NCBI GenBank assembly: GCA_029974925.1
Contig: JARKQH010000160.1
Span: forward strand, 1 to 48,751
Direction: 5' to 3'
From: Verrucomicrobiota bacterium
GTDB taxonomy: Bacteria > Verrucomicrobiota > Verrucomicrobiia > Limisphaerales > UBA8199
DNA length: 48,751 nucleotides
The translations under genes and the position numbers were made by a program. The notes below the pieces were generated by a model. The model worked only from the letters and a program-made list of their open reading frames with translations, was not told the origin of the DNA and made no database searches. The first letter of the stretch is position 1. Every line of letters begins with the position of its first letter. Shown in pieces: positions 8,440-16,937 of this stretch.

Positions 8440-9525
8440 ATGATTAAATACGGCTTAAGCATACCTGACACTGGCAGTTTGGATTTTGTCTCCCTCGGAG
8501 CCCTGGTTCACCGGCTGGACCCGGGAATCATTCCGTTTCGCAAAGCGACGGAATGCCGGATTCACGTCAGCGGCGGCGAGTTCAACTGCGCCGCCAACCT
8601 GGCGGATTGCTTCCGGCTGAACACGGGGATTGTCACCGCCATGGTGGATTATCCCATCGGCGACCTCATCGCCGAGCGGGTCAAAGCCATGGGCGTGAAG
8701 CCCTTCTACAAGCGCTTCAAGCATAACGGGGTCAACGGCCCGAACATGGCCACCGTCTATAGCGACCAGGGTTTCGGCGTTCGCGCCCCCGTGGTGTTTT
8801 ACAACCGCTCAAATGAGGCGGGCGCCCAGCTCAAACCCGGTGATTTCAATTGGACCGAGATTTTCAGCGGCGGAGTGCGCTGGTTCCACAGCGGCGGCAT
8901 TTTCGCCTCCCTTTCCGAAACCACCGGCGAATTGATCATTGAAGGAATGAAGGCGGCCAAAGCCGCGGGGGCGGTCACTTCCTTCGACCTGAACTTCCGC
9001 CAGAAACTTTGGGACATCTGGGGAGGCCAGGCCAAAGCCTTGTCGGTGATGAAGCGCATTGTCGAGCACGTGGACGTGCTGGTGGGCAACGAGGAAGACC
9101 TCCAGAAGGGCCTCGGCCTCAAGGGACCGGACGTTGCCGCCAAGTCCAAGCTCGATCCCTCCGTCTTCTTCGGCATGATTGACGAAGTGGTCCGCAATTA
9201 TCCCAAAGTGAAGGTCGTGGCCACCACCTTGCGCGAAGTTCATTCCACCAACCGCCACAGTTGGAGCGCGGTCGCCTGGATTGATGGCAAGTGCTTCACC
9301 GCCCCCACCTGTGAGCTGGATGTTTACGACCGCGTCGGCGGCGGCGACGGCTTCGCCTCCGGCTTGTTCTATGGCCTGCTCACCGGCCAGGAGCCCGAGG
9401 AGGCGCTCAAGCTCGGCTGGGCGCACGGCGCGCTCCTCACCACCTTCCCCGGCGATACCACCATGGCCACGGTTGACCAGGTCAAGGCCTTCGCCAAAGG
9501 CGGCTCCGCCCGCATCCAACGCTAA
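8440..9525 (+). CDS. PfkB-family sugar (acid) kinase, 2-dehydro-3-deoxygluconokinase-like
   Basis: This 361-residue ribokinase-fold protein phosphorylates a sugar or sugar acid with ATP. The N-terminal HVSGGEFNCAANLA block matches the substrate-side glycine motif of PfkB kinases. The C-terminal signature is DRVGGGDGFASG (297 onward), where Asp303 is the expected catalytic base and the glycines form the anion hole. Overall similarity is to KDG kinases. The ATG at 8440 is preferred over an in-frame TTG at 8407 because family homology begins at MIKYGLS. It sits 35 bases before gnd, so gluconate is a competing substrate: a gluconate kinase would feed Gnd directly. A KDG role would instead pair it with UxuA at 25.3 kb. 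Sequence alone does not decide. Confidence 0.85.
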   Translation: MIKYGLSIPDTGSLDFVSLGALVHRLDPGIIPFRKATECRIHVSGGEFNCAANLADCFRLNTGIVTAMVDYPIGDLIAERVKAMGVKPFYKRFKHNGVNGPNMATVYSDQGFGVRAPVVFYNRSNEAGAQLKPGDFNWTEIFSGGVRWFHSGGIFASLSETTGELIIEGMKAAKAAGAVTSFDLNFRQKLWDIWGGQAKALSVMKRIVEHVDVLVGNEEDLQKGLGLKGPDVAAKSKLDPSVFFGMIDEVVRNYPKVKVVATTLREVHSTNRHSWSAVAWIDGKCFTAPTCELDVYDRVGGGDGFASGLFYGLLTGQEPEEALKLGWAHGALLTTFPGDTTMATVDQVKAFAKGGSARIQR

Positions 9526-9560
9526 CCCAAAACCCCGAAAGTCCTTAACTTCGAATTTTT

Positions 9561-11015
9561 ATGGAACCTCAAGGTGATATTGCTGTCATCGGCCTGGCCG
9601 TCATGGGCCAGAACCTCATTCTCAACATGAACGACCACGGCTTCACCGTCGTGGCCTACAATCGCACCGTCTCCAAGGTGGATGATTTCCTCAATAACGA
9701 GGCCAAGGGCACGCGCATCCTCGGCGCTCATTCCCTCCAGGAGATGGTCGCCCTGCTCAAAAAGCCCCGCCGCGTCATGCTCATGGTCAAGGCCGGCAAG
9801 GCGGTGGATGAATTCATCGAACAGCTTCTGACCGTTCTGGAACCCGGCGACATCATCATTGATGGCGGCAACTCCCTGTTCGAGGACACCATCCGCCGCG
9901 TCAAATACGTCGAATCCAAAGGACTGCTCTACATCGGTACCGGCGTCTCCGGCGGCGAAGAGGGCGCCCGCCACGGCCCGAGCATCATGCCCGGCGGCAG
10001 TCCCGCAGCCTGGCCGCATGTCAAACCGATCTTCCAAGCCATTGCCGCCAAGGTCGCCGATGGCACGCCCTGCTGCGACTGGGTGGGCGAGGGCGGCGCC
10101 GGCCATTATGTGAAGATGACTCACAACGGCATCGAATACGGCGACATGCAGCTCATTTGCGAGGCCTACCACATCATGAAGGACGGCCTCGGCATGTCCG
10201 CCGACGAAATGCACGAGGTTTTCAAGGCCTGGAATGAAGCCGAGCTGCAATCCTACCTGATCGAAATCACCCGCGACATCCTCGCCAAGAGGGACGAGGA
10301 TGGCGCCCCGTTGGTGGACAAGATTCTCGACACCGCCGGCCAGAAAGGCACGGGCAAGTGGACCGTCATCTCCTCCCAGGAAATGGGCATTCCCATCACC
10401 CTCATTGCCGAGGCGGTCTATTCGCGCTGCGTCTCGGCCATGAAGGATTTGCGTGTTCAGGCCGCCAAGGTCTTCCCGCCCGGCAACTGCAAAATCCCCG
10501 GGGACCGCAAGCGCTGGATTGACGACATTCGCAAGGCGCTGTACGCCTCGAAGATCATCAGCTACGCCCAGGGCTACATGCTCATGCGCGCCGCGGCCCA
10601 GCAATACGCCTGGAACCTCAATTACGGCGGCATTGCCCTGATGTGGCGCGGCGGCTGCATCATTCGCAGCGCCTTCCTCGGCGACATCAAGAAAGCCTTC
10701 GACAAGAACCCGGACCTGCCGAATCTGCTGTTTGATCCCTTCTTCAAGAAGGCGATCAAGAGCTGCACCCGCTCCTGGCGGAAGGTCGTCAGCACCGCCG
10801 TCAAGAAGGGCATTCCCGTCCCCGCCTTCAGCACGGCGCTGGCTTTCTTCGACGGCTTCCGCTCCGAGCGGCTCCCGGCCAACCTCCTCCAGGCCCAGCG
10901 CGACTACTTCGGCGCGCACACCTACGAACGGGTGGACAAGCCCCGCGGCGAATTCTTCCACACCAATTGGACCGGCACGGGCGGGCGCGTGGCCTCCAGC
11001 ACCTACACGGTTTGA
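9561..11015 (+). CDS. gnd: 6-phosphogluconate dehydrogenase, decarboxylating
   Basis: Gnd oxidises and decarboxylates 6-phosphogluconate to ribulose-5-phosphate with NAD(P)+ in the cytosol. The 484-residue length fits the long bacterial type. The nucleotide-binding loop GLAVMGQNL is at 11-19, IIDGGNS at 99-105, and the hallmark GTGVSGGEEGARHGPS at 126-141. The catalytic pair is Lys185 in HYVKMTHNGIEYGD with Glu192. C-terminal motifs include GTGKWT and the IIRSAFL region. The context is unusual: rather than sitting with glucose-6-phosphate dehydrogenase, it lies between a PfkB kinase and a mannonate/gluconate-type epimerase plus mannonate reductase. That suggests a sugar-acid catabolic role, not only the oxidative pentose phosphate pathway. 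Confidence 0.97.
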   Translation: MEPQGDIAVIGLAVMGQNLILNMNDHGFTVVAYNRTVSKVDDFLNNEAKGTRILGAHSLQEMVALLKKPRRVMLMVKAGKAVDEFIEQLLTVLEPGDIIIDGGNSLFEDTIRRVKYVESKGLLYIGTGVSGGEEGARHGPSIMPGGSPAAWPHVKPIFQAIAAKVADGTPCCDWVGEGGAGHYVKMTHNGIEYGDMQLICEAYHIMKDGLGMSADEMHEVFKAWNEAELQSYLIEITRDILAKRDEDGAPLVDKILDTAGQKGTGKWTVISSQEMGIPITLIAEAVYSRCVSAMKDLRVQAAKVFPPGNCKIPGDRKRWIDDIRKALYASKIISYAQGYMLMRAAAQQYAWNLNYGGIALMWRGGCIIRSAFLGDIKKAFDKNPDLPNLLFDPFFKKAIKSCTRSWRKVVSTAVKKGIPVPAFSTALAFFDGFRSERLPANLLQAQRDYFGAHTYERVDKPRGEFFHTNWTGTGGRVASSTYTV

Positions 11016-11056
11016 TTGCTGCGCGACGGCGCGTTCCCGCGCCCCGGGTTGTTTCG

Positions 11057-11090
11057 GCGCCTGGCTGGAGATTGTTCCCCGGCCAGGCGC
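11057..11090 (+). other. Strong stem-loop between gnd and the epimerase gene
   Basis: GCGCCTGGC at 11057-11065 pairs perfectly with GCCAGGCGC at 11082-11090. Pairing extends inward by three more positions, one of them a G-U, leaving a 10-base loop. No T-run follows, so a standard intrinsic terminator is unlikely. Partial termination or an mRNA processing/stability element inside the operon are possible roles. Confidence 0.5.
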
Positions 11091-11144
11091 GAGCGCCAAA
11101 GAACTTTCCATGCTTCTCACTCCGGAGTATGGTGAGGCACTGTT

Positions 11145-12419
11145 ATGCTCTATTTTGAACGCGGCTCCGCAACCGACAAGTTGACCCCCGACGATCTGCG
11201 CGCGGGTTTTGCCCAGGCGATGGATCGGCTGGGGGCCCGCCGGCGTGTCCTGGCCATCCCTCCGGATTTCACCCGGTTCCACTCGCAGGCCGGCATCCTC
11301 ACCCGCATCGCTTGGGACTATTTTGGCGACCGGCTGGTGGACGTGCTGCCCGCTCTGGGCACCCATTCCCCCATGTCTCCCGCCCAGATCGGTGAGATGT
11401 TCGCCGGGGTTCCCCCCAGCCTGTTCCGCGTTCACAACTGGCGCACCGGCGTGACCACCGTCGGCGAAGTCCCCGCCGCCTTCGTGCGCGAGGTGTCCAA
11501 CGGAGCGGTGGATTTCCCCTGGCCCGCCCAATTGGCCAACCTCATCTGGACCGGGCGGCATGACCTGATCCTCTCGATTGGCCAGGTCGTCCCGCACGAG
11601 GTCATCGGCATGGCCAATTACAACAAGAATATCTTTGTCGGCACCGGCGGCGCCGAAGGGATCAACAAGAGTCATTTCGTCGGAGCCGCGTACGGCATGG
11701 AGCGCATGATGGGGCGCGCTGACACGCCCGTCCGCCGCATCCTCAACTACGCCGGCGAGAAGTTCATCAGCCATTTGCCGATTGTTTATGTTCATACCGT
11801 CGTGAGCCGGGATGCCGGCGGCCAGTTGCGTGTCCGCGGTCTGTTCATCGGGGATGACGCCTCGGCCTTCACCAAGGCCGCGGATTTGTCCCTCCAGGTC
11901 AATTTCGAAATGCTCGAGGAGCCGCTCCACAAGGTCGTGGTTTACCTCGACCCCGGCGAATTCAAGAGCACCTGGCTGGGGAACAAGAGCATTTACCGCA
12001 CCCGCATGGCCATGGCCGACGGGGGCGACTTGCTGGTCCTGGCTCCGGGCCTCAAAGAATTCGGCGAGGACCCCGAGATTGACCGGCTCATCCGCAAGTA
12101 CGGCTATCGGGGCACGCCCGCCACCCTGGCCGCCGTCCGGGCCAACGGCGAGTTGCGCGACAACCTCAGCGCCGCCGCCCATCTGATTCACGGCTCGAGC
12201 GAGGGCCGCTTCAACATCACCTACTGTCCCGGACATCTCACCCGCGCCGAAATCGAAGGGGTCGGTTTCGCCTATGCGGACCTGGCTGCCATGAGCCGCC
12301 GCTACGATCCCAAACTTCTGAAGGACGGCTGGAACACCCTGCCGGACGGCGAGCGAATTTTCTTCATCTCCAACCCGGCCCTCGGTTTGTGGGCCTGGCG
12401 CAAACGTTTTGAAAACTGA
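11145..12419 (+). CDS. LarA-like (DUF2088) nickel-type 2-hydroxyacid racemase/epimerase, probable mannonate/gluconate 2-epimerase
   Basis: This 424-residue protein belongs to the lactate racemase LarA superfamily, whose members interconvert 2-hydroxyacid stereoisomers using a nickel-pincer nucleotide. The LarA landmarks are visible: Asp41 with TR at 43-44 (PPDFTRF), His74 in GTHSPMS, His151 in VPHEVIG, Lys161 (the pincer-linked lysine position, ten residues after the histidine), and His177 (sixteen residues further, the nickel-ligand position). The ATG at 11145 has a GTGAGG-type ribosome-binding site about seven bases upstream. The stop is 14 bases before the mannonate reductase gene. C2 epimerisation of D-mannonate gives D-gluconate, which fits the adjoining reductase, kinase and gnd. 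The substrate is inferred from context. No larB, larC or larE cofactor genes are in the window. Confidence 0.82.
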   Translation: MLYFERGSATDKLTPDDLRAGFAQAMDRLGARRRVLAIPPDFTRFHSQAGILTRIAWDYFGDRLVDVLPALGTHSPMSPAQIGEMFAGVPPSLFRVHNWRTGVTTVGEVPAAFVREVSNGAVDFPWPAQLANLIWTGRHDLILSIGQVVPHEVIGMANYNKNIFVGTGGAEGINKSHFVGAAYGMERMMGRADTPVRRILNYAGEKFISHLPIVYVHTVVSRDAGGQLRVRGLFIGDDASAFTKAADLSLQVNFEMLEEPLHKVVVYLDPGEFKSTWLGNKSIYRTRMAMADGGDLLVLAPGLKEFGEDPEIDRLIRKYGYRGTPATLAAVRANGELRDNLSAAAHLIHGSSEGRFNITYCPGHLTRAEIEGVGFAYADLAAMSRRYDPKLLKDGWNTLPDGERIFFISNPALGLWAWRKRFEN

Positions 12420-12433
12420 CTCCACGACATACC

Positions 12434-13291
12434 ATGAACACACCATTCAAAGTTGACCTGAAGGACCAAGTCGCCCTCGTGACCGGCGGCGGCGGCGTTT
12501 TGTGCAGCACCATGGCCCGCGCGCTGGCCGCCTGCGGGGCGCGGGTGGCCGTCGCCGACCTGAAAGCCGAAGCGGCGGAGGCCGTGGCCGAAGCAATTCG
12601 CAAAGAGGGCGGCACGGCCATCAGTGTGGCCTGCAATGTTTTGGAACTGGCCAGCCTCAAGGAGGCCAACGAGACGGTCAAAAGACAGTTGGGGCCGGTT
12701 TCCCTCCTCATCAATGGCGCCGGCGGCAATCACCCCAAAGGCACGACCACCCTCGAATACCTCCGCAAAGAGGACGTGGCCGGGGCCGTCGAGGGCATCG
12801 TCACCTTTTACGACCTGGACCCCAAAGGGATTGAATTCGTATTCAATCTCAACTTCCTGGGCACGCTGCTTCCCACCCAGGCGTTCACCCGCGAAATGGC
12901 CGCCACCGGACGCGGCACCGTCATCAACATCTCCTCGATGAACGCGTTTCGACCGCTGACCAAAATCCCGGCCTACAGCGGCGCCAAGGCCGCGGTCAGC
13001 AACTTCACCCAGTGGCTCGCCGTGCATCTGTCCCGCGTTGGCATTCGCGTCAACGCCATCGCCCCCGGCTTTTTCGTGACGGATCAAAATCGCGCGCTCC
13101 TCACCAAGCCGGACGGTTCCTGGACGCCGCGCGGCAACACGATTCTGGCCCACACCCCCATGGGCCGGTTCGGAACGCCGGACGATTTGATTGGCGCGTT
13201 GCTCTGGCTCGCCTCGGACCGCGCCTCCGGTTTCGTTACCGGTGTGGTGGTCCCCGTGGACGGGGGATTTGCGGCCTTCAGCGGCGTCTAG
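12434..13291 (+). CDS. SDR-family D-mannonate oxidoreductase (fructuronate reductase type)
   Basis: This 285-residue classical short-chain dehydrogenase would interconvert D-fructuronate and D-mannonate with NAD(P)H. The glycine-rich motif TGGGGVL begins at 17, and NGAGGNHP is at 94-101; the NHPK continuation is characteristic of SDR-type mannonate reductases. The active site is Ser167/Ser168 in NISSMNAF with Tyr181 and Lys185 (YSGAK). An insert at about 108-135 (YLRKEDVAG...FYDLDPKG) is also typical of this subfamily. The C-terminus GVVVPVDGGF is the usual SDR end. It is nearly contiguous with the LarA-like epimerase, so the two probably share mannonate as intermediate. The alternative is a related sugar-acid dehydrogenase. 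Confidence 0.88.
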   Translation: MNTPFKVDLKDQVALVTGGGGVLCSTMARALAACGARVAVADLKAEAAEAVAEAIRKEGGTAISVACNVLELASLKEANETVKRQLGPVSLLINGAGGNHPKGTTTLEYLRKEDVAGAVEGIVTFYDLDPKGIEFVFNLNFLGTLLPTQAFTREMAATGRGTVINISSMNAFRPLTKIPAYSGAKAAVSNFTQWLAVHLSRVGIRVNAIAPGFFVTDQNRALLTKPDGSWTPRGNTILAHTPMGRFGTPDDLIGALLWLASDRASGFVTGVVVPVDGGFAAFSGV

Positions 13292-13329
13292 CCGCGCGGC
13301 TTGCAGTCCGTGAGGCTCGGTGAGGAGTG

Positions 13330-13351
13330 GGGGCCGGCTTCGGCCGGCCCC
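13330..13351 (+). other. Perfect 9-bp hairpin with TTCG tetraloop
   Basis: GGGGCCGGC at 13330-13338 pairs perfectly with GCCGGCCCC at 13343-13351 around a C(TTCG)G tetraloop, among the most stable RNA hairpins. It lies in the 91-base gap between the mannonate reductase and the transporter gene. No T-run follows. It could separate expression of the transporter from the enzymes, act as a weak terminator, or be a dispersed repeat. Confidence 0.6.
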
Positions 13352-13382
13352 TGAACGCGAAGCGGGAATCGGACAGGTGCAA

Positions 13383-15056
13383 ATGGTCTGGATCAAAGAA
13401 ATGGCAACCTCGCAGCCGGTGGCTTGGGCGGTTCTCGTGCTCATGCTGGTGGCGGTGGCAGGGCTGGCCCTCTCGAGCTTCAAGGTCAAAGGGGTGGGCT
13501 TGGGAATTGCGGGGGTGCTGTTCGCCGGCATTGCCGCCGGCCATGTCGGCTTGCGGATCGAAAAGGAAATCCTGGAGTTCGTCCGTGAATTCGGCCTGAT
13601 TTTGTTTGTTTTCACCATCGGCCTGCAATTAGGCCCTGGCTTCTTTGCCTCGCTGCGCAAACAGGGACTGAAACTCAACTTGCTGGCCGTGGCGGTGGTC
13701 TGCCTGGGGGCGGTCATCGCGGTCTCCCTGGCCTGGCTCGCCGGCTTCGATATCGTCGCCGCCCTGGGCCTGTTTTCCGGTGCCACCACCAATACGCCCT
13801 CCTTGGGCGCCACTCAGCAAACCTTGAAGATGCTCGGGGGTGAGGCCGGCGCCAAAGTCACCCTGCCGGCGCTGGCGTATGCAGTCGCGTATCCCGGCGG
13901 CGTGTTTGGAATCATCGCCGTCCTTCTGTTGCTTAAAACGTTCTTCCACATCAACCCCGAGCAGGAGGCCGAACAGTTTCGCACGGAGCAAAAGGCCGGC
14001 ATCGAGCCGCTGGAGCGCATGAATCTCGAGGTTCAAAACCCCAACCTCGAAAATCTGCCCATCGGCGAAGTCCCGGGCCGCGAGGGCGGGGTGGTCGTCT
14101 CCCGCATCAAACGCGCCGGCAATGCCGAGGTCGAAACCGCAACCGAGCAAACCGTCCTCCACCAGGGCGATGTCATTCTCGCTGTCGGGACGCGCAAGGC
14201 GCTGGAAAAATTCCGCGTGGTGATCGGCAAGGTCAGTGATCTGAACCTGGTCAAGGTCCCGGGACGGGTGGTCTCGCGCAAGATTGTGGTCACCCACCAG
14301 GACGTGCTGGGCAAAACCCTCGAGGAAATGGACCTGGACGACCTTTACAACGTAACGGTCACTCGGGTCACGCGCGCGGACATCGAAATGACCGCCGTGC
14401 CCGATCTCCACCTCCAGTTCGGCGATGTTCTCCAGGTCGTCGGCGAGGAAAGCGCCATCGCCAAGGTCGCGGCCCTCCTGGGCAACCGCCTTAAAGCGCT
14501 CAACGAAACGAATTTCATCCCGATTTTCATCGGCATTGCCTTGGGCGTCCTGGTCGGTTCACTGCCGCTCGCCGTCCCGAACATGCCCGTCCCGGTTCGG
14601 CTCGGCATTGCAGGCGGCCCCCTGGTTCTGGCCATCATCCTCAGCCGGATCGGCCGGATTGGCCCCTTGGTCTGGTACATGCCGGCCAATGCCAACGTGG
14701 CCTTTCGGGAATTGGGCATCGTGCTCTTCCTGGCCTGCGTCGGACTCAAGGCCGGCGAAAATTTCTTCGCCACCGTCCTCACCGCCGAGGGGCTTTACTG
14801 GCTCATGGGAGGGCTGGCGATCACGGTAATTCCAACCTTTATCGTGGGGGTGATCGCCCGCCTGATGTTGAAATTGAACTTCACCATCATCAGCGGCCTC
14901 CTGGCTGGAAGCATGACCGACCCTCCGGCGCTGGCCTTCGCCAACACCATCAGCGGTTCGGACGCGCCCTCGGTGGCCTACGCCACCGTTTACCCGCTGA
15001 CCATGCTGCTGCGGATTCTGTCCGTTCAGATTCTGGTGCTGATCCTGTGCCGGTGA
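13383..15056 (+). CDS. AspT/YidE/YbjL-family transporter with two RCK-C (TrkA-C) domains
   Basis: This 557-residue inner-membrane protein has the family layout: about five hydrophobic helices at residues 10-180, a cytosolic middle at about 195-380, and another set of helices at 390-557. Each membrane half carries a family block: GATTNTPSLGATQQ at about 138-151 and GSMTDPPALAF near 510. The middle shows two TrkA-C-like segments (ISRIKRAGNAEVE...LHQGDVILAVG and VTHQDVLGKTLEEMDL...FGDVLQVVG). AspT itself exchanges aspartate and alanine; YidE and YbjL substrates are unclear. The ATG at 13383 begins MVWIKEMATS; the reading frame is open further upstream, but that extension lacks transporter character. 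Its place after the sugar-acid cluster may mean organic-acid transport, which is inference. Confidence 0.88.
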   Translation: MVWIKEMATSQPVAWAVLVLMLVAVAGLALSSFKVKGVGLGIAGVLFAGIAAGHVGLRIEKEILEFVREFGLILFVFTIGLQLGPGFFASLRKQGLKLNLLAVAVVCLGAVIAVSLAWLAGFDIVAALGLFSGATTNTPSLGATQQTLKMLGGEAGAKVTLPALAYAVAYPGGVFGIIAVLLLLKTFFHINPEQEAEQFRTEQKAGIEPLERMNLEVQNPNLENLPIGEVPGREGGVVVSRIKRAGNAEVETATEQTVLHQGDVILAVGTRKALEKFRVVIGKVSDLNLVKVPGRVVSRKIVVTHQDVLGKTLEEMDLDDLYNVTVTRVTRADIEMTAVPDLHLQFGDVLQVVGEESAIAKVAALLGNRLKALNETNFIPIFIGIALGVLVGSLPLAVPNMPVPVRLGIAGGPLVLAIILSRIGRIGPLVWYMPANANVAFRELGIVLFLACVGLKAGENFFATVLTAEGLYWLMGGLAITVIPTFIVGVIARLMLKLNFTIISGLLAGSMTDPPALAFANTISGSDAPSVAYATVYPLTMLLRILSVQILVLILCR

Positions 15057-15074
15057 TCCGGCCCGGCTCCCAAC

Positions 15075-15107
15075 CCCCGGTTTTCCGCGGAGCAGCCTGA
15101 ACCGGGG
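15075..15107. terminator. Possible bidirectional terminator between convergent genes
   Basis: CCCCGGTT at 15075-15082 pairs with AACCGGGG at 15100-15107 across a 17-base loop, in the gap between the convergent transporter and leuA genes. There is no clear T-run on either strand, so the call rests on position and pairing only. Confidence 0.35.
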
Positions 15108-15176
15108 AGCAGGCGCGGAGCGGAACGCAACGCTGAGGCTTTGTGGTCGCGAGGGACCGTCGTCGCAGGCTGCGCC

Positions 15177-16850
15177 CTAGCCGGCCAGTGCTCGATTGAG
15201 GGCGCTCAAAACGGCTTTGACCGAGGCCAGCTCGATGTTGGTGTCCACGCCGGCGCCCCAGCGGGTGCGTCCCTGGGCGTCGCGAATCTGAATGTAGGCA
15301 ATCGCGGAAGCCTCTTCTCCTGCACTCAAGGCGTGTTCGCTGTAATGCAGGATTTCGAATCGCGGCACGCCCACGCGGCTGAATCCATGCACCAACGCCG
15401 CCAGCGGGCCGTTGCCCTCGCCGCGGAGTTCCACGGTCTGGCCCTCGCGCAGGAGCTGCGCGCGGCAGCAAACCGTCCCGTTGCGGCTTTCGGTTACAAA
15501 CGAGCGCAGTTGCCAGGGAGTGGTCCGCTCGATGTATTCGCGCCAGAACATGTCCTTCAGCTCGGCGCCGCTCACTTCGCGGCCCAGGCGGTCCACCTCG
15601 TCGTTGGCCAGCGGCCCAAACTCCCGCTGCATTTCCTTGGGCAACTGGATGCCGAACTCGGTCTCCAACAGGTAAGCCACGCCGCCCTTGCCCGACTGGC
15701 TGTTGACGCGGATTACCTCCCGGTACTCCCGGCCAATATCGCGTGGGTCAATGCTCAGGTACGGCACATCCCAATACTGGCGCTCGCCCTTCGCCCATTC
15801 CGCCAGCCCTTTGCGGATGGCGTCCTGGTGCGAACCGCTGAAGGCGGTGAACACGAGCTCGCCCGCATACGGATGGCGCGGGGGCACCGTCATCCCGGTG
15901 CAGCGTTCGTAAATTTCCCGAAGGGAATTGAGCGCGGAGAAATCCAATTGCGGGTCAATGCCGTGCATGTAAAGGTTCAACGCCACCGTGACAATATCCA
16001 GGTTGCCCGTCCGCTCGCCGTTCCCGAAAAGCGTCCCTTCCACCCGGTCCGCTCCGGCCAGCAGCCCAAGCTCGGTGGCGGCCACGCCCGTCGAGCGGTC
16101 GTTGTGCGTGTGAAGGCTGATGATGAGGGCCTCCCGGTTCTTGATATTGCGGCAGATGTACTCGACCTGGTCCGCATAAATGTTCGGCATCGCGACTTCC
16201 ACCGTGTCCGGCAGGTTCAATATCGCCTTGCGCTGCGGCGTCGGTTTCCACACTTCCATGACGGCTTCCGACACCTCCCGGGCGAACTCAACCTCCGTGG
16301 CGCTGAAGCTCTCGGGCGAGTACTGCAACCGCACCTCCGTGCCCTTCAGCAACGGCAGGCGGTCCTGGATCATTTGCGCGCCCCGCACCGCCACCTGCAC
16401 GATTTCCGGTTTGGACATTCCGAAAACAACGCGGCGCTGGGCCGGCGAGGTGGAGTTGTAAAGGTGAATGATGGCTTTCCGCGCGCCCACCAGCGACTGA
16501 AAGGTGCGTTCAATCAGGTCCTCCCTGGCTTGGACCAGGACCTGAAGCCAGACATCGTCCGGGGCCCGCCGCTCCTCGATGAGCCGGCGGTTGAAGGTGA
16601 ACTCGGTGTTGGAGGCCGAGGGGAAGCCGACCTCGATCTCCTTGAACCCGCACTTCACGAGCGCCTGGAACAGCTCGAGCTTCTGGCTGACGTTCATCGG
16701 CACCGCCAGCGCCTGGTTGCCATCCCTCAGATCCACGCTGCACCACAGCGGCGCCCGCGTCAGCACCCGGTTGGGCCACTGGCGGTCGGGCAAATCCACA
16801 GGAGGAAACGGCCGGTATTTTTTTGACGGATCTTTGAGCATAACGGTCAC
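15177..16850 (-). CDS. leuA: 2-isopropylmalate synthase (LeuA type 2 length class)
   Basis: LeuA condenses acetyl-CoA with 2-oxoisovalerate, the committed step of leucine synthesis. The 557-residue protein shows the DRE-TIM motif as DLRDGNQAL (40-48), with Arg42 and Asp43 in place. EIEVGFPSAS is at 71-80 and the metal histidines His247 and His249 in SLHTHNDRSTG. GTLFGNGERTGN follows, then the RVNSQSGKGG turn near residue 395, and a C-terminal regulatory LeuA dimer domain after about 430. The start may be the ATG at 16850 or the in-frame ATG at 16841 (MLKDPSKKYRP). Upstream on the same strand lie a leucine-rich leader peptide and an intrinsic terminator, so expression is probably controlled by attenuation. 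No other leu gene is in the window. Confidence 0.97.
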   Translation of the reverse strand: MTVMLKDPSKKYRPFPPVDLPDRQWPNRVLTRAPLWCSVDLRDGNQALAVPMNVSQKLELFQALVKCGFKEIEVGFPSASNTEFTFNRRLIEERRAPDDVWLQVLVQAREDLIERTFQSLVGARKAIIHLYNSTSPAQRRVVFGMSKPEIVQVAVRGAQMIQDRLPLLKGTEVRLQYSPESFSATEVEFAREVSEAVMEVWKPTPQRKAILNLPDTVEVAMPNIYADQVEYICRNIKNREALIISLHTHNDRSTGVAATELGLLAGADRVEGTLFGNGERTGNLDIVTVALNLYMHGIDPQLDFSALNSLREIYERCTGMTVPPRHPYAGELVFTAFSGSHQDAIRKGLAEWAKGERQYWDVPYLSIDPRDIGREYREVIRVNSQSGKGGVAYLLETEFGIQLPKEMQREFGPLANDEVDRLGREVSGAELKDMFWREYIERTTPWQLRSFVTESRNGTVCCRAQLLREGQTVELRGEGNGPLAALVHGFSRVGVPRFEILHYSEHALSAGEEASAIAYIQIRDAQGRTRWGAGVDTNIELASVKAVLSALNRALAG

Positions 16851-16885
16851 TTTGTCATTCTTGCGCCATCGGCACCGGGGGTAAA

Positions 16886-16917
16886 CAAAAAAACCCGCTG
16901 CCGCACGGCAACGGGTT
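16886..16917 (-). terminator. Attenuator terminator upstream of leuA
   Basis: Read on the minus strand, AACCCGTTGCCG pairs with CGGCAGCGGGTT around a short TG-centred loop, with one imperfect position. Seven Ts follow (A-run 16887-16893 on the plus strand). It lies after the leader peptide stop (16938) and before the leuA start (16850). Its 5' arm can instead pair with the last codons of the leader peptide, giving the two alternative structures of a classical amino-acid attenuator. Confidence 0.88.
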
Positions 16918-16937
16918 CCAAAACTATCATCGCCGAA

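Noticed and set aside
9522-12446. Very long open frame (about 974 codons) on the minus strand
   Set aside because: It lies antisense to gnd and the LarA-like gene, whose proteins are unmistakable. Its translation is low-complexity and matches no family; it is a by-product of high GC codon bias.
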